Below are positions 57,942 through 64,000 of a stretch of 64,000 nucleotides of DNA, in pieces; positions within the stretch are counted from its first letter, which is position 1, and the number at the start of each line of letters is the position of its first letter. The stretch is from Halomonas caseinilytica (GTDB taxonomy: Bacteria > Pseudomonadota > Gammaproteobacteria > Pseudomonadales > Halomonadaceae): contig NZ_BDEP01000004.1 in assembly GCF_001662305.1 (NCBI RefSeq), forward strand, positions 211,982 to 275,981, read 5' to 3'. Both the position numbers and the translations under genes were made by a program. Below the pieces are notes generated by a model. The model searched no databases, had not been told where the DNA came from, and saw nothing but the letters and a program-made list of their open reading frames with translations.

Positions 57942-59021
57942 ATGGCCCTGCAGACCCCCCTGGGATCACTCGATACCCTCGATATCGCCGACCCGGCCAC
58001 GCAACGCGAGATCCTGATGAGAGACAAGCACCGGCTATTGGAAGGACTGGTCGTCGAGGAGGTCTTTCGCGGTATTCTGGGGCGCCTCTCCGATCAAGGC
58101 GCAAGGTCGTTGCCATTGTCGCTGGTCAGGGCCGCGAGCAGAGGTCGCCAAGATGCCTGGTTCATATGGAACCAGGCAAGCGACGATAACAGCGCAGACA
58201 GGCTGCACTCACTTCTGGAACAGAGCTATCGCAACAGGGTCGTGACCTGCCGCTATCATCCGGAACAGCACGATTTTCTGATCGAGCGATATGCACAGCT
58301 CCAGGGCCACCCCCTGCAGGAACTGCTGGGCCAGCGCCGTAACGTGCAACCTTCCTTCGGAATACCCGAGCAGAGCGTTCGTGACACGGAAAGGTTGATG
58401 GAATCCATCTATCGACTGAAGGGTAGCCGGGCGGATTTCGACATGTTCGGTGAGGTCGTGCTTCACCGGCTCTTCAAGAACTGTGCTATTTCGGCTTACC
58501 TCGATTGGGTGTGGGACACGGACAACATCATCGAACTGCCGGATGGACGATTCATTCAGCTGGAGATCAAGCACAAGTTTCCCTATCCCGTGAAAGGCCA
58601 ATGGCCCCTGAGGTTCGGCATCAACACCGGTCAGGTGACCACCATGAAGAGGCTGTCCGAAGGTGGTGTCGACACCTTTCACCTGATTCTCGTGAAGCCC
58701 CGCTGGGAGGACAGAACCGGCACCGGCTATCTGACACAGGATGTGGCCAACATGGACAGGGTCATGTTGATCGGACGCTACCTGGATGCGGATACCCTCG
58801 AAGGTCTCGATCATGCCGCCCAGCAGGCCAGCGGAAAGACAGAATCCTATTCAGGCAACCAGAAGCAGAACTTCAAGCCCGTACCGGTCAGTGGGTTTGT
58901 CAATCTTGGCACCTTGGCTGACGGCGCGGACAGGCTCGGAGCCAAGATCCTTGCCGGCATGCAGCGACGGGACCTGCCTCTGGTACGGGATGAAGATCTC
59001 CGAGAAAAAAGACTCTCCTAG
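57942..59021 (+). CDS. Unrecognised defence-island protein with PD-(D/E)xK-like motif
   Basis: 359-residue soluble protein with AAGGA before the ATG. I do not recognise the family. Residues about 160-220 have the order of a PD-(D/E)xK nuclease core: E in [10 protein letters not shown] in [13 protein letters not shown], and ExK in LEIKHKFP. The N-terminal third is helical with [16 protein letters not shown], and the C-terminus ([18 protein letters not shown]) is basic. It is 61 bp behind the phage D gene and 73 bp before the methyltransferase, so it is probably read with the R-M genes. It could be an accessory nuclease. Nuclease activity is inferred only from motif order. Confidence 0.55.
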   Translation: MALQTPLGSLDTLDIADPATQREILMRDKHRLLEGLVVEEVFRGILGRLSDQGARSLPLSLVRAASRGRQDAWFIWNQASDDNSADRLHSLLEQSYRNRVVTCRYHPEQHDFLIERYAQLQGHPLQELLGQRRNVQPSFGIPEQSVRDTERLMESIYRLKGSRADFDMFGEVVLHRLFKNCAISAYLDWVWDTDNIIELPDGRFIQLEIKHKFPYPVKGQWPLRFGINTGQVTTMKRLSEGGVDTFHLILVKPRWEDRTGTGYLTQDVANMDRVMLIGRYLDADTLEGLDHAAQQASGKTESYSGNQKQNFKPVPVSGFVNLGTLADGADRLGAKILAGMQRRDLPLVRDEDLREKRLS

Positions 59022-59094
59022 CCCTGGCGCGAGATCGATCCCAGGGATACAATTGAGGCATCTCGTCACAGATTTGACCCAGAGGAAGGCAGGC

Positions 59095-60543
59095 ATGACA
59101 CTCTTACCGGAACTGGATATCGCGGCGGAGCCCGCGCCGGCACCTCTGCCGGTCTCTCCTTATGAGCAACTGAGCGAGCGGGGGATTCTGGACAGGGTCC
59201 TCGAGATCTATGATCAGGGAACCATCGCGGTAGCTCTGTCAGAGGCCGATCCGGGAAACTGGTGTCGAGAGACGGTCAACCGTTGGGCCAAGGGCAAGGC
59301 CACCCCCAGGGTCACGCATGCAGCACACCAGCGGTTGATCTCGATGCTGCCATCCCCGCCCGCACATCAGGGGAAAGCCGACTTCTCCTTCATCGACCTC
59401 TTCGCCGGTATCGGTGGAATCCGTCAGGGGTTCGAGTCGATCGGCGGCGAGTGCGTGTTCACTTCCGAATGGGACAAGTACGCCGTTCGTACCTACAAGG
59501 CGAACCACTACTGCGACCCGGCCATCCATCGGTTCAACCGCGATATCCGTGATATCACCCTGTCGACCCGTACAGACGTGGGCGAGGAAACCGCCTACGC
59601 CCACATCGACAGGGAAATACCGGATCATGATGTGCTGCTGGCCGGCTTCCCCTGCCAGCCGTTCTCGCTGGCAGGCGTATCCAAGAAGAACTCCTTGGGT
59701 CGCAAGCACGGATTCGAGTGCGACGCCCAGGGTACCTTGTTCTTCGATGTTGCCCGGATCATCGCCGCCAAGCGGCCGGCCGCCTTCGTACTGGAGAACG
59801 TCAAGAACCTCAAGAGCCACGACAAGGGCAAGACTTTCCGCGTGATCTGCGAGGCACTGGACGAGCTGGGCTATGACGTGGCAGACGTTAACGCCCCCAA
59901 AGGACAGGATCCCAAGGTGATCGACGCCCGGCACTTCATACCCCAGCACCGCGAGCGCATCGTGCTGGTCGGCTTCCGCCGCGACCTGAACGTCCATCAG
60001 GGCTTTACTCTGAAAGATATCGAGAAGGTCATCCCGAAGCAGCGCCCCTCTTTCGGAGACCTCCTGGACGACGAGGTCGATGACAAGTACATCCTGACTC
60101 CCAAGCTCTGGGACTACCTGTACCGCTACGCCCAGAAGCATCGCGAGAAGGGAAACGGCTTCGGATTCGGACTTACCGGCCCGCATGGCGTGGCGCGCAC
60201 ACTATCGGCCCGCTACCACAAGGACGGATCTGAGATTCTGGTCGACCGCGGGTTCGACGAGGGGAAACCTTTCGACTCCCCGGAAAACCAGCGCAACCGC
60301 CCTCGTCGCCTGACACCACAGGAGTGTGCTCGTCTGATGGGCTTCGATGGGCCGGGGGAGTCGAGTTTCGTGATCCCGGTCTCGGATACACAGGCCTATC
60401 GACAGTTCGGCAACTCTGTCGTGGTGCCCGTCTTCAAGGCCGTGGCCGAACTGATGAAGCCTCGTATCGTGGAGGCCCGGCGCAAGCTCAGGGAAATGGA
60501 GCAAGCAGCACACCAGCAGCCTGAACTGGACCTTGCCATCTAG
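59095..60543 (+). CDS. Cytosine-C5 DNA methyltransferase, Dcm/EcoRII type
   Basis: 482-residue DNA (cytosine-5) methyltransferase; E. coli Dcm is 472. AdoMet motif I is [20 protein letters not shown] (residues 99-118), the catalytic cysteine is C187 in [14 protein letters not shown], motif VI is [15 protein letters not shown], and motif X is [19 protein letters not shown]. The match to Dcm/M.EcoRII runs the whole length, including [20 protein letters not shown], so methylation of the inner C of CCWGG is likely. The N-terminal 90 residues contain a helix-turn-helix-like stretch ([17 protein letters not shown]); M.EcoRII is known to repress its own gene. AGAGGAAGG precedes the ATG. A frame open to 58786 is not used. 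Confidence 0.95.
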   Translation: MTLLPELDIAAEPAPAPLPVSPYEQLSERGILDRVLEIYDQGTIAVALSEADPGNWCRETVNRWAKGKATPRVTHAAHQRLISMLPSPPAHQGKADFSFIDLFAGIGGIRQGFESIGGECVFTSEWDKYAVRTYKANHYCDPAIHRFNRDIRDITLSTRTDVGEETAYAHIDREIPDHDVLLAGFPCQPFSLAGVSKKNSLGRKHGFECDAQGTLFFDVARIIAAKRPAAFVLENVKNLKSHDKGKTFRVICEALDELGYDVADVNAPKGQDPKVIDARHFIPQHRERIVLVGFRRDLNVHQGFTLKDIEKVIPKQRPSFGDLLDDEVDDKYILTPKLWDYLYRYAQKHREKGNGFGFGLTGPHGVARTLSARYHKDGSEILVDRGFDEGKPFDSPENQRNRPRRLTPQECARLMGFDGPGESSFVIPVSDTQAYRQFGNSVVVPVFKAVAELMKPRIVEARRKLREMEQAAHQQPELDLAI

Positions 60544-60582
60544 TCCCGGCTCCCTGCACTATCTCGGTAAATGATGTTTCGA

Positions 60583-60611
60583 CCGGAGCGGCTTCTGCCG
60601 CTCCGGCGCTT
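60583..60611 (+). terminator. Strong terminator between methyltransferase and endonuclease
   Basis: A 10-bp perfect stem CCGGAGCGGC (60583-60592) / GCCGCTCCGG (60597-60606), tetraloop TTCT, then CGCTTTT. It ends 18 bp before the endonuclease ATG, so endonuclease synthesis would need read-through or a start within the hairpin region. Confidence 0.8.
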
Positions 60612-60628
60612 TTGCAGGGGTAGCCACC

Positions 60629-61840
60629 ATGTCCTCACTCAACCAGTACTTTGCCGGCATCTCGGTAAAACGGCTCAGCGCGGTGGAAACCCAGCGCGAG
60701 ACCTCCAATCAGCACGAATTCAACGGTACCAAGGCCATGCAGGACTATCTGGGGCATGAACGCCGGATGATCCCTGCTGCCTTTGTCTATCTGGGCGTTA
60801 CGGATGAGGACCGGCTTTCACTGCAGGATCATGTCACCTGGTATGATGCCCGGGAGCAACACCCGACACGTTCGGAATATCGCCTCTACTTCCGGGACAA
60901 CGAGGTCATGCAGAAAGCGGCCGAGGGGGATTCCCTGATAAGTGCCGTACACCATGATGGTACGATGTTGCTGCTCGTGATCAGCGAGGATAGCCCGGCA
61001 CTGCGGGAAGTCCTGTGGATGTTCGGCATGCCCCGTCTCCCGGAAAACCGGTTTACCACGGTTGATACGGAGGGGGTTGGCCCTCAGTCCCGAGCATTGT
61101 TCAATTACGTTGCCGAGAATGCGGGCATCGAGCTCGAAGAGGAGACCTCGGACGACTGGCTGGACCTGATGCTGGAACGGTTCGGGGCAAGTTTTCCCAG
61201 CACCCGGGATCTGTCCGGCTTGGCACTGGAAACCCTCGGCCAGGATGTCTCCCCTATAGAAGCTCCTGATGAGGCTCTGGTCCAGCTCATCGATCGCGAG
61301 GAAGTCCTGTTCCGCCAACTGGAGCGTTACATTGTCAGTGACCAGCTACGGGAACATGCAGAGGCATGGGCTGATGATATCGACGAATTCATGAGCTTTT
61401 CACTTGGTGTGCACAACCGCCGGAAGTCCCGCGCCGGACATGCGCTCGAGAATCATCTTGAACTGATCTTCAAGGAGAACGGCATCGAGCACCAACGAGG
61501 GGCCCATACCGAGGGACGCTCGAAGCCCGACTTTCTCTTCCCTGGTGGACAGCACTATGCCGATCCGAAGTGGCCTGCGAATCGCCTGACCATGCTTGGC
61601 GTCAAGACCACCTGCAAGGACCGTTGGCGCCAGGTGCTCAATGAGGCCCAACGAATACCCGAAAAACATCTCCTGACACTTCAACCTGGCATTTCCGAGC
61701 ACCAGACGGCCGAAATGGCGGCAGCCAGACTGACGTTGGTACTCCCGCGTACACTCCACGAGACCTTCACTCCTGCTCAGGCAGGCAGCCTGATGGACCT
61801 GGAAGACTTCCTGCACCTACTCAAGGACAGGCAACGCTGA
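60629..61840 (+). CDS. EcoRII-family type IIE restriction endonuclease
   Basis: 403-residue endonuclease; EcoRII is 404. The N-terminal effector-binding domain (about 1-170) is divergent (FAGISVKRLSAVETQRE). The C-terminal catalytic domain (about 225-403) matches EcoRII closely: GVHNRRKSRAGHALENHLE, TEGRSKPDFLFPG with D301, and VKTTCKDRWRQVLNEAQRI with K326 and K330 of the PD-(D/E)xK centre. Recognition of CCWGG with two-site activation is expected from the family and from the neighbouring methyltransferase. AGGGG precedes the ATG, which lies just behind a strong terminator. Confidence 0.93.
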   Translation: MSSLNQYFAGISVKRLSAVETQRETSNQHEFNGTKAMQDYLGHERRMIPAAFVYLGVTDEDRLSLQDHVTWYDAREQHPTRSEYRLYFRDNEVMQKAAEGDSLISAVHHDGTMLLLVISEDSPALREVLWMFGMPRLPENRFTTVDTEGVGPQSRALFNYVAENAGIELEEETSDDWLDLMLERFGASFPSTRDLSGLALETLGQDVSPIEAPDEALVQLIDREEVLFRQLERYIVSDQLREHAEAWADDIDEFMSFSLGVHNRRKSRAGHALENHLELIFKENGIEHQRGAHTEGRSKPDFLFPGGQHYADPKWPANRLTMLGVKTTCKDRWRQVLNEAQRIPEKHLLTLQPGISEHQTAEMAAARLTLVLPRTLHETFTPAQAGSLMDLEDFLHLLKDRQR

Positions 61841-61854
61841 TCACGGGAGGCACC

Positions 61855-62547
61855 ATGTACCAGAGTATCGGGAATATCCACTTTGCCTTCAAAAAGATCA
61901 CCCGCAATGACATGAACAAGAATGCTGTGTGCGTAACGGTTGATCAGCAGGCTGTACTGCGTATGGCAGGACTGGAACCCGAAGGTGGTGGCACCGGCTG
62001 TTACACGGTACGGGCAGGCTATTGGGGAGAAAACGGCGAACCTGTAACGTTCACCTACTATGGATCGGAGAGAAACTCCATCCGTCGAGCAGAACCGAGA
62101 ATCGGCAGACTGACCAACCGACTTACCATCGGGATATACTTTTTTGTCGTGTGGGATGGATACGGCATAACATTTCATCGATGCGAACACACGGACGACT
62201 TCCCCCCTACTCCCCTTCCCAACCTGCCACCGGCTTTCCAACCGATACGTGTGGCTGGGTACTCCCGCTGGAAGCGCGATACGGAAGTGATGGTAGCCGC
62301 CAAGGAAAGAGCTGGATATAGATGCGAGTATCCCGGTTGCACATGGCGTCCTTTCCGGGATGCGGCCGGCTACTCCTACGTCGAAACGCATCATATTGTG
62401 CCACTGGCAGTGGGCGGGCCGGATAGTCTGGAAAACTGTGCCGCGTTGTGCCCCGGTTGCCACCGGCGCGCGCACCTTTCATCGCCCGAGGAACAGATCG
62501 AGATGAAACAGACCCTTCTGGCCTTACGTGGTTTTCCAACAGCCTAA
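61855..62547 (+). CDS. HNH endonuclease
   Basis: 230-residue protein. The C-terminal third has the HNH/zinc layout: cysteines in YRCEYPGCTW, then YVETHHIVPLAVGGPDSLEN and CPGCHRRAH. The N-terminal 130 residues (YTVRAGYWGENGEPVTFTYY, FFVVWDGYGITFHR) look like a beta-rich recognition domain that I cannot place. GGGAGG precedes the ATG, 14 bp after the EcoRII-type gene, so it is in the same operon. It may cut modified or foreign DNA. Confidence 0.85.
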   Translation: MYQSIGNIHFAFKKITRNDMNKNAVCVTVDQQAVLRMAGLEPEGGGTGCYTVRAGYWGENGEPVTFTYYGSERNSIRRAEPRIGRLTNRLTIGIYFFVVWDGYGITFHRCEHTDDFPPTPLPNLPPAFQPIRVAGYSRWKRDTEVMVAAKERAGYRCEYPGCTWRPFRDAAGYSYVETHHIVPLAVGGPDSLENCAALCPGCHRRAHLSSPEEQIEMKQTLLALRGFPTA

Positions 62548-62564
62548 GGTGATTTACAAACCGG

Positions 62565-63032
62565 ATGGACATCGTTGATGCAAAAACCCGATCGCGGATG
62601 ATGTCCGCGATCAGGGGCAAGAACACGAGCCCCGAGCTTGCAGTGCGCCGCTATCTGCATGCCCGAGGCTTTCGTTATCGCCTTCACCGAAGGGACCTGC
62701 CCGGCAATCCGGATCTCGTCCTGCCGAAATACCGGCTTGTCATCTTTGTACACGGCTGCTTCTGGCACCGGCATGAGGGCTGTTTCTATGCCACCTCTCC
62801 GGCCACCCGCAAGGACTTCTGGCGAAGGAAGCTCGACGGCAACGTTGAACGTGACAGGCGTCAGCAGGCCGAACTGATCGAAGCCAGCTGGAGGGTGTTG
62901 GTGATATGGGAGTGTGGCCTGAAGCACCTGCTACACGAAATTGATGCTATCGAAACATTGGTCAAGAACACCGCTACCCTCGAGGAATGGCCTGTCAGAC
63001 CACCAAGAACCAGATCAACAGCAGGGAGATAA
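62565..63032 (+). CDS. vsr: Very-short-patch mismatch endonuclease
   Basis: 155-residue Vsr; E. coli Vsr is 156. It nicks T:G mismatches left by deamination of 5-methylcytosine in CCWGG. Motifs: VDAKTRSRMMSAIRGKNT, D50 in GNPDLVLPKYRL, FVHGCFWHRHEGC with metal/catalytic histidines and zinc cysteine, and VIWECGL. Its pairing with a Dcm-type methyltransferase supports the CCWGG assignment. It starts 17 bp after the HNH gene. Confidence 0.96.
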   Translation: MDIVDAKTRSRMMSAIRGKNTSPELAVRRYLHARGFRYRLHRRDLPGNPDLVLPKYRLVIFVHGCFWHRHEGCFYATSPATRKDFWRRKLDGNVERDRRQQAELIEASWRVLVIWECGLKHLLHEIDAIETLVKNTATLEEWPVRPPRTRSTAGR

Positions 63033-63041
63033 AGCCAAGCG

Positions 63042-64000
63042 ATGGCTTCTACAAAATATAAGGAAGAAAAGGGAATTGAAAAAGTAAGGGAAGTAGTCAC
63101 TAACTGGAGATGTGACTGGCAGGAGTTTGACCACAAAAACGATGACGGCATAGACGGAATAATAATAATGCGGCGCGGGCATAAAAAACCCACCACTACT
63201 GGTTCCGTCATTTACGTTCAGGTCAAATGTGGAAAAAGCTACTTGGATAAGAAGAAGGACCCTGACAAAATAGGCATAAAACTCGGAAAAGAACATATAA
63301 AAACTCACCATCCACGCTGGAACCGGATGCCGGGAAAGGTCATCCTGATCTACAGAAAATCCCCGAATTCCCAAAAGGCCTGGTGGATCGACCTCAAGGA
63401 TGAAAACTCTTACTCAACGACAAATAAGGCTGTCGTGCACGCCCCCAAATCACAGGTTTTCAATACGGGGCAAAAGGGAGTGTTTCTCCGACTTCTGGGC
63501 GATCACTCAAGATACCAAGGACTTGATCCCATCCATCTCAATAGACAGGAAGACTTGATCCCTAAAATTGGATACGAGCATGGCGCCTTCAAGCAGCAGG
63601 CGTGGGAGTATTACAAACAGTGGAAGTCAGAATGCAATGGAAAGGAAAAATCCCCGATAGACGAAATAAGATCAGTCCTGATCACCAGAACTGGCTGGAA
63701 GCATATCACCAGAAATAAGAGGCTCCCGGAAAGAGTCTTTCAATCATGGCTATTACTCGCTACCGCCAGAAAAATGATAAAGACCTGCACCCAATATTTT
63801 CGACTGGGTGGAACTCATGCTGTCGAGGACAACGAAAAAAATATCGTTGGCATCATTGACTACATCGCCCTTCGAGCAAACGTAAGCTACACACACAAGG
63901 ATAGCAGTATTGTCCAGGTAGTCCTGAAACGTTACATCCCCACCAGCGAAAGCCAGTCAGGTGAGAGCAGGGTGTGGTTTTATGGGTCATCATCTAATGT
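63042..64000 (+). CDS. DUF4365-like protein, AT-rich, cut by window edge
   Basis: At least 319 codons, open to the window edge. The N-terminal region (about residues 25-75) has the DUF4365 order: CDWQEFDHKNDDGIDGIII with the acidic pair, then VIYVQVKCGKSYL with the QxK element of a PD-(D/E)xK-type fold. A longer second region (about 190-319, SVLITRTGWKHITRNKRLPE, ATARKMIKTCTQYFRLGG) is unrecognised. Codon use and GC (many AAA, ATA, AGA) differ sharply from every other gene in the window, pointing to recent transfer. The gene begins 9 bp after vsr. The role is probably defence-related by location, but unproven. Confidence 0.65.
   Translation, partial: MASTKYKEEKGIEKVREVVTNWRCDWQEFDHKNDDGIDGIIIMRRGHKKPTTTGSVIYVQVKCGKSYLDKKKDPDKIGIKLGKEHIKTHHPRWNRMPGKVILIYRKSPNSQKAWWIDLKDENSYSTTNKAVVHAPKSQVFNTGQKGVFLRLLGDHSRYQGLDPIHLNRQEDLIPKIGYEHGAFKQQAWEYYKQWKSECNGKEKSPIDEIRSVLITRTGWKHITRNKRLPERVFQSWLLLATARKMIKTCTQYFRLGGTHAVEDNEKNIVGIIDYIALRANVSYTHKDSSIVQVVLKRYIPTSESQSGESRVWFYGSSSN

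Larger units (their letters stand above)
57942..64000 (+). other. EcoRII-type restriction-modification island
   Basis: Six same-strand genes from the D gene of the prophage to the window edge: putative nuclease, methyltransferase, endonuclease, HNH, Vsr and DUF4365-like. GC falls stepwise from left to right. No host gene interrupts it, so it is either cargo of the prophage or an insertion at its end. Confidence 0.8.

Overview
The window is high-GC chromosomal DNA from a gammaproteobacterium of the Halomonadaceae type (Halomonas/Chromohalobacter-like). This rests on gene content and order: a Pseudomonas-like nagRABFE cluster, an sdhCDAB-sucAB-lpd-sucCD block divergent from gltA, and gltX followed by tRNA-Ala(GGC) and tRNA-Glu(TTC). 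No rRNA gene or taxonomic marker is present, so the genus is an inference.

Region 1 (1-8.9 kb, minus strand): a truncated OmpR-type response regulator, a HAD phosphatase and a complete N-acetylglucosamine PTS operon. nagR is the regulator, nagA the deacetylase, nagB-II a SIS-type deaminase, nagF a IIA-HPr-EI fusion and nagE a IIC-IIB-IIB permease. The operon imports and phosphorylates GlcNAc, then deacetylates and deaminates it to fructose-6-phosphate. Region 2 (9.1-15.2 kb): RNase II, a GT4 glycosyltransferase with a UPF0104-type membrane protein, and a sodium:solute symporter.

Region 3 (15.3-28.7 kb): the TCA block. sdhCDAB, sucAB, lpd and sucCD run leftward and gltA runs rightward from a 452-bp regulatory region that holds two strong sigma70-type promoters and three perfect inverted repeats. 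SucB carries two lipoyl domains. Region 4 (28.8-33.8 kb): a 3-hydroxyisobutyrate dehydrogenase-family protein, a gap with paired DnaA boxes, two tRNA genes, gltX, a lipoprotein, a CBS-domain protein and a small exported protein.

Region 5 (34.4-57.9 kb): a P2-like prophage virion module in P2 order. It has Q-P leftward, then O-N-M-L-X, a lysis cassette, R-S, V-W-J-I-H-G, and FI-FII-E/E'-T-U-D. E/E' are joined by a T-TTT-TTG slippery site with the E' frame exactly at -1. Three copies of a GTTGTA-N11-TACAAC dyad stand before the O/P, V and FI operons and look like late-activator (Ogr-type) sites. No integrase, repressor, replication gene or ogr gene lies in the window, so the element is either defective or continues to the right. 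A YegP-like cargo gene sits at the site of P2's Z/fun gene.

Region 6 (57.9-64 kb): a defence island where P2 carries ogr and int. It contains an unrecognised gene with nuclease-like features, an EcoRII/Dcm-type C5 methyltransferase, a strong terminator, an EcoRII-family endonuclease, an HNH nuclease, a Vsr mismatch endonuclease and an AT-rich DUF4365-like gene cut by the window edge. I found no CRISPR array and no insertion sequence.
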